In this document: in pieces, positions 32,991-46,400 of the stretch | Layout of the letters: each line of letters starts with the position of its first letter | How positions within the stretch are numbered: position 1 is the first letter of the stretch | Source: Zeugodacus cucurbitae | Taxonomy: Eukaryota > Arthropoda > Insecta > Diptera > Tephritidae | Direction of reading: 5' to 3' | DNA: 64,000 nt | NCBI RefSeq assembly: GCF_028554725.1 | Contig: NC_071670.1 | Coordinates: forward strand, 37,070,001 to 37,134,000 | Program-made: the position numbers and the translations under genes | The notes under the pieces: model-generated | Told to the model about the DNA's origin: nothing | Database searches by the model: none | Seen by the model: only the letters and a program-made list of their open reading frames with translations

Positions 32991-33883
32991 TAAATAATAC
33001 GTTGAAAACTAAATCGTACTAAATTTTCCATTTTTTAACTATATCGAAATATTTATTTTTATTTTAGTAAGATTTTCCAAATTTTTATTACGAGGGTGTG
33101 TAAGAAACAAAGTACAACTATAAATTCATGAATCCATATTTTAAAGACGAAACCAAAATATTTTTTACATTCGCTTTTTAACTAAATTTTTTACCTGGAA
33201 ATAAGTCAGAGCGCTTTTTGTTATCCCAACAATAACAACTGTTGGATCTCCGTTAAGAAAACGGGCTCAGCTAACTAGGCAGCAATAGCCAACGTTTTTT
33301 GGGAATGTTTTATACCGTTACTTTTGGAAATAACTGATAATTTTAGAACAAATAGATTATTTTAGCTCCATGAACTTCACTTTTTATTATATTTCAAACT
33401 AAATAAGCATACTTATACCTATTGAGCGTGTAAAATAATTTGTTTTGCATTTACTTATGTAGGTACTCGTATAATTGCATATACATAAGCATAAAATCAT
33501 ATTTGTACATATCTATATATACAGACGTAAATAGATAAACGCCTATATATGCATATTTATACAATATACATATACTTATATGTAAATATGTATGTTTAAA
33601 CATTACAATGTTGTTCTTACTCTTCTATGGTATAATAAAATATTCAAACCATTTCTAAATTTATTAGTACCAATGCATTTTTTTAGGTTTTTTGAAATAC
33701 AAATAGTAAAAGAAATGTAATATACGCATTTATATGTATGTATATGTATAAGAATGGAGAAAAAAGGAAAAATTAACGATTATTACAAAGAACATCGTTT
33801 AAAAATGTAAAACAAACAAATTGTATAGGTATTATTTAAATAAACACTCTCCCGCACGCTACATTCGCTCAATATACGACTTT
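32991..33883. other. Spacer between Ucp4A and ILRUN, nothing recognised
   Basis: AT-rich, with ATGTATGTATATG-type runs near 33540-33600 and 33730-33755. The right part is probably the ILRUN 3' UTR (minus strand). Confidence 0.4.
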
Positions 33884-34970
33884 TCATTCCATATTTACTG
33901 ATATCACAACATTCACTTGTGGACAGCTTTCACTATTGGACGCATCTGTCGACATCAATAACTGTGACATGCGGTCACTGAGTTCAGCCTGTGAGTCTGC
34001 CATTCCTGGTGGCACCATCCAAATGGGTTCTGTATAACAAACATGAAAATACGCATTATAAATCACAAATTGAACAAAAGAAACATTAAAAATAAATCAA
34101 GGCATATTACCTCCTACATTCCAACCATTGGGTGTGCATAATCTCCACATAATCGCCGGCTGAGTTGGAGGAATATCAGCTAAAATATCACAAGTTTCTC
34201 CTGGCTTTAAAGCAGGAACTTCAATGCGCCGCTTTTGACTAGGTGCTGTTAAGTAGCATCCGTTTGGCCAGTCGATGGTGCCATCGTTTTGTAGTCTAAA
34301 CGCCTGTTGATGTTCACTTGGGCGAGATTGGTTAACAATCTTCATCGAAGGCAGCGTTTGAAAAGTATGGATATCCAAATAACAACCAACAGCTGTTTGC
34401 AAATTCCTTCAAAATGTCAACAAATATGAAATTAATGATTTTCTTCAAAACTTATTGCTAATATGCTTCTTACCAATTACTCATTTCCAAATAGAATTTC
34501 GCTGCATCTTGATCTACTTGATTGTTCATAAGGCTTTGGAATTGTCTAACCAAATCCTCATGATCAGTTGTACCCAAACAGCTAAATTGTTGCAGTAGTA
34601 ATGAGTCAATATCGACTTCATTGCCTAAACGCTGCTGTTGCTGTAATAAATAATGTTGTTGCTCTAAACCTTGCGGTTGTTGTTGCAGTTGAGACATTAT
34701 AGGTGTTTTCATTTGCGGTGGTGGTGGTAGCGGAATGGCTTGACCAGAAGACAAGAAAGGAGGTGAAGATGATGGATTTATCGTTGTTGGTTCAAAACCA
34801 TTTGTGGCTGGTGCAGCAAATGGCACCGCCATGGGTGTGGCTGCAGGATTGATCATTTGTGCTTGAAAAGTAGGCTCACATTGCATTTGCAACTGTTGAT
34901 GTTGCTGTTGTAGATTATCAGATTGTTGCGGTTGCTGTTGTTGATGATCGAAACTATCGCTTATATCCAT
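33884..34970 (-). CDS. ILRUN/C6orf106 homologue (UBA-like plus NBR1-type FW domain)
   Basis: Exons on the minus strand are 34970-34474, 34406-34111 and 34029-33884, giving 312 residues; human ILRUN is 298. An N-terminal Gln-rich region (HQQQQPQQSDNLQQQHQQ) and Pro-rich region are followed by a UBA-like segment at about residues 110-160 (LLLQQFSCLGTTDHEDLVRQ, DQDAAKFYLEMSNW). The FW (four-tryptophan) domain, as in NBR1, spans about residues 166-270, with TIDWPNGCYL, VPALKPGETCDI, IMWRLCTPNGWNVG and PIWMVP. Vertebrate ILRUN dampens IRF3-dependent transcription. What the fly protein does is not known to me. Splicing is in frame (TG|G Trp and G|AA Glu). A non-coding acceptor AG at about 34994 shows an upstream 5' UTR exon. 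It is divergent from HDAC4. Confidence 0.9.
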
Positions 34971-34995
34971 CTTGTTGACGTTCTGTTGTCAAGCT

Positions 34996-37461
34996 GCAAT
35001 AAACGGAAGTAATCAGCTCAATAATGACATTTTATATTGAAATCTGTTTATTTTAATTCGTGAATGATGAAATAGCATTAAGATGATCAGCCAATATATA
35101 ACACCTTTGTCCTCTGTCCATCTCTTTGTCTGTCTATTACCTACCTTAAATGTATATATAGAAACGTAAATTGTGTGTTGTTTATTACCTTCCGAACTGT
35201 GTGATTCTGATTATAAAACGTTCTTCTAATTAGACTTCCAAAATCCCTATACTCACTTTGTCAGAGTAACTTTACGTTTATCACCGATAATTTTGTTAAA
35301 TAATACAAAATATTTTCAAAGTAAATCTCAAAATTCTACTACAGATGCTGATAAACGCAATTAGTGCAACAACAAAATAAACATAAAGAAGAGGAGACAA
35401 GAATAACTCCAATGTCAATTCCCCAAATGCACACAAATTCAGAGTCGCATTTTATTACTCTAAAAATGTATGTATTCGCGTGTTAAAATTATTTATTTAT
35501 AAATACAATAATATTTATATCTATAAATAAAATAATACAAATATTCCAATTTTTTTATGAATTATGACAAAGTTATTTCTCAAATAAATATAAATAAAAA
35601 ATCAAAACAATAAATATTTAAACAAGTTTACGGTCTAAGGGTGAATAATTTAAAAAATCTGAAGTCTGGCAACAGCAATGGAACGTGTGACACATAGAGA
35701 AATTAAATGTGGAAGGATATCAAGTGGAAAAAGAGATTGAAATCGAAAATCAAATCAGTCCAAGTGAAAAAATTCCATAAGGCGAAAGCAAAAGTTGGTA
35801 AATAAGTTCTGATTGGATTAAAATGTGGAAGTGAAAACATTGACCGTGAAATTCAAATACTTAGTTTATCCCGAAACAAAAATTGAAAATAGCTTTGCAA
35901 ATCAAAGGTCGTGATTAATAAGTGTACAAATGCAAAGTGACAACAACAAAATTAAGGTTACAATTGGTGCTTAATTAGGTTTCGAGAGATTCCCGAGACT
36001 TCGTTTCCAATTAAAAAAGTGACGAACTAGTGAACAACCGAACGCAAAGCTACGTAGAGTAGGTGGATAGACATATCAGACGTGTACTTAAATACATAAA
36101 TTTGTCGATATGTATTTTACCATTGCTAGTGCTTTAGAAGTTATCACATTGGAGTTAAAAAGGAATCATAACTCCAATAACTATGTACATACATCAATAC
36201 AGCATACGAAAAATCTGTGGTATTAGCTTAAAAATATAATTTTATTCAATTCCTAATAGATTTTTTCTCTATGTCATACCCATTTGGATATTTAGTGTGC
36301 ATTTTGCGTTCTTCATTTCTGTGTGTACATACATATTTGATGTTTTTCTAACAAACCAAACTGGAAGTGGAAAACATTTCTAGGGGGAGTGACACCCTCA
36401 AACAAGTGTCCTTAAAAATTTACACTAAACTATTTACGCTATACTTGTCGCATGTATTATAATACAACTAAAGCCGCTCAGCGCCACCTCACTCCAGTTC
36501 TAACTAACTAAATAAAACCCTTCCTGCCACTTCCGCCTCACGCGTATTTGGTATAATAGCGCTGTATCAACATTCGGCTGCCGCCAGAGTAGTTGCTAAT
36601 GATACATCAATCTTGCGCTCTCTACGAGTTCTGCACCCATTTGGGATACATCTCTTTGTGGTCTGCTGTTCAACTCCATTATTTTGTCCGATTGATTGTT
36701 GTTCGGTCGTTTGTCGGTTTATGTAACAAGTGTGTTGTGTTATATTGTTATTGCATTGTGCATTAAATACACTGTGTTACATACGTACATCTATAGAGTT
36801 AAATACTTACAATTAAATTCATACATATGTATATGTCTTGTTTAAAAAAAAACAATAAAATTAAACCAAAAATAATTATGTATGTACCTTCATGTATATA
36901 TAGAATATAAATATAAAACGAATAAAGTGGTATGTAAAGCGATAAACCCAAACAAATCTAACGAATTTCTATATAAAAATATTAAAAACAAATAATATAT
37001 AAATACAAATATTTGAAATTAGTCAAAATAACCAATTGTCGATTGTTTTGCGCAAGTGCTTATCTGCATATTATTCAGTATTCCTGAATTCTTTGAATAA
37101 CAATTTATAAAAGTGCTGGCCTTTACACAAACGCGTATTTTCGGTCTCAACTAAAAAAATAAACAAACAAATAACTCACAAGTTCAACTATAAAAATTTA
37201 TTTTTATAAAAACAAAATAAACAATAATTTTCGGAAAACGATAATGTAATACCAAAACTTGGAAATTGTAAAGGTAAAGAAATGTTTTTATTCACAAAAT
37301 ATATATGTGGCAATTGCTTTATATCCAAAGAATTACGGATTCTTCCTAATGAATACTTTTATGTATATACACCAAATTTGGATATTATTTTTTAAAACAA
37401 AATATTAAAACACTTGGATTATTGACGTTATAATTAAAACATGTTTTTTTTTCTTTTACAG
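34996..37461. promoter_or_regulatory. Divergent promoter zone ILRUN / HDAC4 and HDAC4 5' UTR
   Basis: The ILRUN 5' UTR intron and promoter lie at the left. On the plus strand, 35660-36060 is purine-rich 5' UTR-like sequence (runs such as CAAGTGAAAAAATTCC). Another candidate promoter is 36540-36740, locally less AT-rich, with TTCGGTCGTTTGTCGG. The HDAC4 coding exon starts after an acceptor at 37461, so at least one untranslated exon lies in this zone. Exact starts are unresolved. Confidence 0.4.
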
Positions 37462-37471
37462 ACTCATCACA

Positions 37472-40400
37472 ATGACTAGTCCAGAGGATAGAATAACAAA
37501 CCATGGTGAGTTAATGCACAATATTTTATCGAAATTTTTCTTAAAAATACAGTAAGAAATATTTATACTCTCGCAACAAAGTTGCTAGAGAGTATTATAG
37601 TTTTGTTCACATAACGGTTGTTTGTAACACCCAAAACTAAACGTGTTAGATATAGGGTTATATATACCAAAGTGATCAGGGTGAAGAGTGGAGTTCAAAT
37701 CGGAATGTCTGTCTGTCCGTCCGTCCGTCTGTGCAAGCTGTAACTTGAGTAAAAATTAAGATAACTTGACAAAACTTGGCACAAATATTCCTTGGCACCA
37801 TAAGAAGATCAAGTTCGAAAGTGGGAAGAATCGGAAAATTGCCACGCCCACAAAATGGCGAAAAACCAAAAACACATAAAGTGTCATAACTAAGCCATAA
37901 ATGAAGATATAAAAATAAAATTTAGAATAAAGGATCGCACTAGGAGGGGGCATATTTGGATGTAATTTTTTGGGGAAGTGGGCGTGGCCCCGCCCACAAA
38001 TCGGTTATTTGTATTTAACTCGCCAAATAATAAAGCTACATATATAAACTGCAGTCGGTTCTCTTACATACCCCACCACACACCATGAAAATAGTTAAAA
38101 TCAGATAATAACCACGCCCCCCTCCCATACAAAGGTTAGGTTGAAAATTACTAAAAGTGGGTTAACTAACTAACGAAAAACGTCAGAAACACTAAATTTT
38201 GAAGAAGAAAAAGAAGAAGGGAGCTGTACTCAGATTTTTTTACAAAATGGAAAATGGGCGTGGCATCGCCCACTTATGGGTCAAAAACCGTATCTCAGGA
38301 ACTACTCGACCGATTCGAATGAAATTCGGTATATAATATTTTCTTGACACCCTGATAACACGAAAAAAAATGGGCGAAATCGGTTCACAACCACTACTAC
38401 TTTCCTTATAACTCAATTTTGAAATCCATCTTATTCCTTCACTTTATAATGTAAACATAAGGAACCAATGAAGATAACGGAATAAAACTTTACACAATTA
38501 GTGCATATCATCTCTGGCTTCACTTGTGAAAAAATTGTCAAAAACGGACCATAACTTTTCAAGGCCCCAGATATCGAACATGTTGAACTCAGCGCCTAAG
38601 GATAAATTTTAACCGAAAATATGGGTAAATCTCTCAGATACATATCTCAATTTAATTCAGAGGAAATTGTTTTCTTCTAATAGTGTTTCTCTGTTCCAAA
38701 AATTATTAAAATCGGGTCATAACATTTCCATATACCTCATTGTAGGTTTTTCAAAAGTATCTTCTCCTAGCTCCCATATACCTAATTATAGGTTTTTCAA
38801 AAATACGGTGAGCTTTATTCCGCATATATGTATTGGTTAAATTTCTTCAATAAATTGCGAGAGTATAAAATGTTCGGTTGCACCTGAACTTAGCCTTTCC
38901 TTACTTGTTTTTTTATGAGTTTAGTTTAGTTGCCAAAGGGTTATCAGCCGTTTCCATGAGAGTAGTGTCGTGTTATTGTTGTTGTTGCAGCGGCATAAAA
39001 CATTTCCCAAATAATTTTGAGGAATAGTGTCGATTTGACAATCTTTGTTCCGGTTACGTAGAATTACGTAGCAAACTAAGGGTAGTGGTGGGAATATACA
39101 CGAGCCACTGTAAGCTTAGGAAACACCTTTATAATCTGGGCTTGGTCTCGTCGCAGACCTGCCGCTTCTGTGACATGGAGGATGAAACTCGCATATACCT
39201 ACTTTTATAATAGAATGCGTAGTGCTTCACAGGAGCAGGAGTAGAATTTTGAGACATACCATCCCAAAAGAGGGGCGCATCGTAGAAGAAGACAGTTTTA
39301 GACTAGAACTTACCGATCCAGACAGGTCTGGGTCGCCAACTGTTGTTGGTTGTCGGATTGTAACTAACTATAGACAAACACTGAATGCCATTCACAGAGG
39401 AGTTATTAACACCTTCATTGACACCCTCCCCGTGAATGGCGTACTTGGAGAAACAAGACCCACCGTTGCAGACACAGAGATCGAGTTGCCTCGCGAAACT
39501 AGAGTGACCCTTGCGCAACTTCGTTAGGGTTATTGTAGCAGACATAACTCCTACCTATCCAGACTAGACCCTGACAAACTCAACATATGTCCTGTATGCA
39601 AAGAGTCCCCGCATGACACTAACCACCTCTTTGTATGTCCCCTAAACCCTACTCATCTAACACCACTTTCCCTTTTGTCCGACCCTATCGAAACAGCTCG
39701 TTTCCTGGGCCTCCCGTTAGATGACTTCGATGACAATTAGGCTGGGCATGTCATTTCAGGGAGGCCTGGGTAAACGCAACAACAACAACAACAGGGGCAC
39801 ATCGTCTCCCTTACTCCCAGCACCATCCTAGAATTTGTCAGGGTGCTGAGACTAATGGAGTCGTTGTAGACTTGGAGAGTGCACAATAGACCACAGGTCG
39901 CAGTGCATTCCTCTATTCTATTCTACGTAAAACCGACATCTCCGAAATGTATTTAGATCTATTCATCCAAAGCGTTAGAAAAAGTTAAATCATAATTTCT
40001 TTAGTCGCAATTCGCTAGAATAAAAACAACAACAATAATAAATACCAGGAAGCTCTGTCAGGTCTGAAAGCCGAATAGTATATATATTATACATATTAAA
40101 GATCAAGGGATATCAACGAAAAATAGTTTTATATAATATTCGAAGTCGCCGTTCCAAATTTAGTCCAATAATCCACAAAATGGTAGAGGATTGACATATG
40201 GATGATTATATATACTTACCAGTAGATATGTATTTCAGTTCAAATGTATATAAATACATATACATAAGCTATAAGTATATAAACTGTTGTTGTTTGCTCA
40301 AATAAAATAGTTACCCAGTAAACACGCCAACTGTCAACAGTCCCTCCAGCTATGCTATGTAATTATGTATGTGCCTCTATATATGCCTAATGTTGTGCTT

Positions 40401-43400
40401 ATATACTTGTATACATAACTACTTATAAATAGTGTACATATATAGAAAAGTTATGTATATGTAAATCCGCGCACAAAAGAAGAGAAATAATTTTTATTGA
40501 ATATAAAGCTGAAAAGGAATCAGAGAAATACTGAAGAAACCCACGTTTATTGATTTTAGTTATTTTTAGAAATTACTTGCCTTCACAGCAGTTAATCATG
40601 AAATAAATATTCTGCAACTTTACGAAACAAGAAATGAAAAATGAAAGGCAAGTCCTTTTCTTCGCACCGGCTAAACTCCAACAGCATTCTATACATGTGC
40701 CATGCACATATATATTCTCTATGTGTGTATGTACATATGTATATAGAAGTGTGTTGCAAAGCTAAAAGCTCCTACCACCGTTTCATAGGCTCGTGTGCGG
40801 CTTGTGTGAGGTTGTTGTCTGCACACTTGCACACCTGTATAGGTGCGGTTGCCACTGCTTTTGCCTTCACATTGTAGGCTCCACGGTTAGAATAGCTTAG
40901 AGTTGAATACTTTGAAAAGGTGGAGTAAAATAATGTATGTATGTATGTACATATGTATGTACATACACAAGTGGAAAAGCTACAACGTTAGCTAAAATAT
41001 CAGGATATTATAACAAGCAAAGAGGAGAAAGGCACCAATACTGCACGGCAAGGTTAAATGAATTAAGGCAGGACAAGGTAATATATACATATATATGTAT
41101 ACAGACATATATAAATAGTAAGGAAGGTCTAGGCACGTGCAGAATAAAGCATTAAATAGTTCTCTAAAAGGAAATTTTATACATAAAATTTGTTTATTTT
41201 TTAACTGCAGAACTTTTATTTCAACTAAAATACTGAAAAAATAATAAAATAGCCAAGATTATTTATTAATAATTCGAAAATTGGTATGGTTGAATGGAAT
41301 TTTGGACTTATAGGTATCTTATAAAAACCTGTTGATCCAGTGATGTTTAATTTGTCAGAACAATTTAATTATAGACAATCAACTTGACTTACCCTACTCA
41401 GCCCATTTGGCGATATTTCATTATGGAGGCTGCATTTTCCGACTGTCGTGCCAAAGGCACCTTGCGTTAAAATCGAACAGCACGATTTTGACATTGTAGC
41501 AGGGACAGCGCTCTTAGAAGGTATCTTTGGTCACATTGTTCCTCTTTTTCGAATGTTGAACGACATGTTGAAGAACCCCTCTTTGATGCGGATTGTGAGA
41601 TTCATCCACCGGAGTGAATGCCAGGACTCGACGGCGGAGTCTCCCTCCCACCGTGAATCCCATACCGAATTTGCGCTTCTTTATATGGCTGCTGTAATAG
41701 ATGTCACCCATCTTCTTTCGTCCTTGCCCCGTCCATCGCACTTCTGAATGGGGATGATGTCAGCCTTTAGTCAACCAACCAGCTGGGCAGAAGCATCTTC
41801 CCAATTAAGAGTCCGCACATTCCAATTGCATGCCCTTAAATCGTAGTCCTTAATGCGTTTGCAGGGGTCGTCATTAAAATTGGGGTCCCTCAGCTGTTGC
41901 GTCCTTTTCTTTGGGGAGGTTTATTTTTTTTTTTTTTGTGGTGTGTGCCAAACCCTATGCACAACCGCATAAGCGGAATTCGCCTTGTCACTTTAGCTCG
42001 TCTCCAAACGGATGTCTGTTGGCTACCTCGAGGATACCTGCTCTAAGACCGGAAGTCGTGAGCTGCTTGAGCCACATGCAGATGAATCGTTCATGGCTAC
42101 TCCGAAGTGAATGGCAGTCAGGAATTTTTCTCACTTACGCGAACTTCTGCACATAACTCCATCCTCCAGGATATACTTAATAATTAAGCTTATGTGATTC
42201 CGATGCATATTACTAAAGGGCTATGTAGATCGTCGCAGACCATAATAAGCCTCCTAGCACAGTTCTGTCATACATATAAAAATTGTATGTTCTTGTTTAT
42301 TTTGGTAGACGAACAGTTGATTAGTAAAATTAGCCGGATTCATTATTCAGGTATAGGTATCTTGAAAATATCGACTAATCCGGTAGTTATTTCCATCCAA
42401 TGATTATTGAAATTCTAAACTAAACGCTCGCCTCAAAGTGAGACATGTTGTTGTTTTTGCAGCATAAAACATTCCCCAAATAATTCAGAGGAATGCTGTC
42501 GATTTGACCATCCATGGTCGAATAAGAATCAGGGTCCGTTCTGGTTCAGTAAAACCGACTGAGAACGGGTGCGACATGCTTGTAGACTGCTAAATCGATC
42601 CACACACTATGTCGTTCCCCAAGAGCAGTTTCAAAAGAATAAAGAAAACAATTGAGCAGCGCGTTTTGCAGCACTCTTGTTGGCTCAGTCAAATTGGTAA
42701 TGAAAAAAACTATTGCTACGCTACTGAAATGACAACAACATAATGCCCTAAGCAACAAGTTGTGTTCGGCCATTAACAATGTATTGAAAAAAAAAACGCT
42801 TTTGTACTGCGCTGCTTATAAATATTGCAGCATTTTATGGCATAATTATTTAAAACACTCCGATAGTACCAAAATTTGTAATAATAATACTAACAGTCTC
42901 ATCCAATTAAAGTGTATAATCCATGAAACACACTGTAACTACTTAGGTATGTACCAAATGTATGCAGGTGTAATCTTATTGCTGTACATATGTATAAACG
43001 TACTCAAATGTGATTTGATGAAGCGTTCTTCTTTCCTTAGCGTTTTTTCGTATTTTGTTTTTGTTTCTATTTTCGTCTGTTGTTGTGTATTTTGTTTTCA
43101 TTTTGCAAATAACTTAGATACCCTAGCTAGAAGAGTGAGTGCATCTCTGAACTGAAATATTAACCCCCCACAAATACGCTGATAATCCCATCTATCCCAC
43201 TTGTTTATATATGGTACACACGCACACACTCATACTTGCTTATATACTTATGTATATACATGTGTGCATATGCCTTTTGTCATTCTGTTATTTTGTTGAT
43301 ATATCGGTTTGACGTTAAGTCGGTACGCCACCCACTCTTTATCTACTCTCTTTCACCCAGTTTGTTTTGCAATAAAAATGTGTGTGTGTGTGTGTGTGTG

Positions 43401-46400
43401 TGTTTGTGCTTTTGCGTTCGCTGTGCGCTCGGAAATTCTCCATATTTTTGCTCTCTGCAATTACGCTCGGAGTAGACGCTGTAATATAAAATACTTTGTA
43501 TATATCTATGTTGATAGAGCTAAGTAAATACTTACTTACTATATCTGTACATAAGTAATCACTTTTGTATATATACATTTGTTCGTATGTATGCATGATT
43601 GTATGTGCATATACGACAGCGGTAGTGTTTTGCTTTTTGTTGTTTTAATTACTTGTTTCTGTTTCTAAATATACAATTCGCAGCTATGCACGATTTATAA
43701 ACGAATCTAAAAATAGAACGGCAGGTCACGGCCTATTCAAACACCCAACGAGCTACATACATACATTCATATAGATAGATATACTTACATATATCGAATA
43801 CTGCTTTTTACACATTTATTTGTTCTTCAACTTAATTCAATTTCACTTCGCACAGCCACAGTCTGTAAAGCTGATAAGTAAAATAGAAATAAATATTTAT
43901 AATGTGAGAGCTAAAATTGTACACTTAAATCGCAGATGTGATGTTTTCTTTTTTGAGAATCAGTCAGTCGTCCAATGGCATAAGGAAATAAATAAGTTCA
44001 GAGCCCCCAGCAGTATTTTCCATTTTTACAAAGTATATACAATATATGTACATAACTACATGTTTACATACTTATCCTATACATACATACATATGTAGAT
44101 ATGTAATATGCATCATTAATACGCCAATATTCCAAGAATCTGTCAATTAATGTGAAAAAACTACACACACTTTCACAAATTGATATCTACATAAATAAAT
44201 AAATAATTAGTTAATGTAAGTACATATGTACATACACTTGTTTATCTATATTTTTGGTTTGCATGTAGATAACCCCCCGTGTTATCCTTTAGGTTTGTAG
44301 GCAGTAAAGTGTATTTTATGGAGGATTTTTTCACACTTTGTCATACTTAAATACACAAAAAGAGAGTGTTTTTGAAGAGCTAAATTCGATAGAATATTTA
44401 CTAGTTTTACATATATTTAGCGGTAAATCTAAAGCAAGAGTAAACTTAAATAAAAAAGTCGCTAAAAACCACAATATTCATTAACTTTGGCTTAAACGAT
44501 AAATACTCTCTATATAGTATTTTTAAGAGATATAGAATTTCCTAGGGGATAGCTGTCAAAGCACCCTTCAAAGTGAAAAAATGTATTTGACGTTTATGCT
44601 CAGTTTATTTCAAAAACTATTCTGCATTTTTTAAAAATCGTGAAAATTGATTTTCAAAATTCTCTTCTATAGAGCATATCGCACAAACCTCAATCGGTGT
44701 TGTTAATTTTGCAGTTAAATACTAATTATTTCATAAAAGTTAAAATTTTGAAAACACTATTTACTAACATCCGTTAGTCTGGTAAATGCTGATTCGATAG
44801 CAATAATTTTTTCCTATATTCAATATTCAATTGTTCAAAGATTACATTGTAGAAATATTTGTTCAATAAAAAATAAACGTGAAAGACTTTATTACTGATT
44901 TTATTTTCACATAAAAAGCAATTAACAAATCAAAATAATGTTAAAGATCTAACAAACTAAAATATAATTATCCATAAATTAATAGGAAAAATATATTTTT
45001 ATACTCTCGCAAGATGTTTCACAGAGGCGGAGCTTTTTGGGATGTAATTCTTTCGCGAAAGTGGGAGGTACCCCGCCCCGTACTCAGTTTTTTGTACATA
45101 TATGTATGTATCAGAAACTAATAAAGATATGTCAACAAAACTCTAGGTTTCGTTCAGGCACTTACAGTCTACAAATGGAGAAAATCGGATTAAAACCACG
45201 CCCACCTCCCATACAAAGGTTATGTTGAAAAGTACTAAAAATGCTTAAATTCAGTAAGGAAAACACCAATAACCCTAAATTCCATTGAATAGATGGTACA
45301 GAAGGGATGCACTCAAATTTTCAATGGGCGTGGCACTGCCGACTTATGGATCAAAAACCATATCTCAGATACTACTCGACCAAAGAAATTTCGTTCATTA
45401 TATATTCCTGGCTTATGAAAATAGACCAAATCGATTCACAACCACGCCTACTTCCCATATACCAGAATTTTGATGCCAATCTAAATTGTTTACTTTACAA
45501 TAGGTATATAAAGTAAGAACTAGTGAAGATATCGGAACAGAACTTTGCATAAATCCTGCATTTATAGTGTGACATTGCTCTTCTTAAAATCGTAGAAATC
45601 GTTCCATTAGTTTTCAAGGCCCCATATATCGAATATGAGGAGCTCAGTGCTTCTAATAAATTTTTTTACCGAAAATATTACTAAGTTCCTTAGATACTTT
45701 GAAGAAATTCAGAGGAAATATTTATGTGTCTCCGTGCCAAAAGTTTATGAAACCGGGTCATGTCTTCACCTAACTCCCATATAACTAATGTTAGGGTTTT
45801 CGAATTATCAATGGACTTTATACCATATTTATACCTAATATGTGGGTCAAATTGTGTGTCATTTTAAATTAAATTTATAAATTGCGAGAGTGTAAAATAT
45901 TCGGTTATACCCGAAATTAGCCCCTTCTCACTTGTTTAACTTTTATTTTAATCAATAAGAGTCCGTTCTGGATTATAATATAATATTCATAATTATTAAA
46001 TGACACATGTGTGCCTAATTCTCGTAAGTTCCTTTGACAAAATTTATTTCTAAATCGGCGTACGTCTAAGTATTATACTATACATATTAATAAACAAATT
46101 AGTATATCTGCTAAACAAATACATACATACATGAGTACATTGGAATTTCATATAAAAACGATTATAATTTCCTAGAAATAATTTTTATGAAATTTATTAA
46201 AAATACCAACATACATACCTACAAACAAATATTTATAGCTACTGATTCCATGGAATAAATATTAAAATCAAAAATAAACTGCAATAATTTTTTAAATAAA
46301 TGTTTGATAATGGTTTTTTAAAGCTTTTACAAAAAAATAAATAAAAATTTAATAATATTTCACAAATTTCTTAAAAAAAATATAAAAACAAGTAAGGAAG

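Noticed and set aside
41448..41747. Plus-strand 99-residue frame
   Set aside because: Antisense of the RTE endonuclease region at 41410-42130, which reads sensibly on the minus strand.
42760..43155. Plus-strand 131-residue frame in HDAC4 intron 1
   Set aside because: Phe/Cys/Val-rich translation of AT/TG-rich sequence, no recognisable domain; overlaps microsatellite-like DNA.
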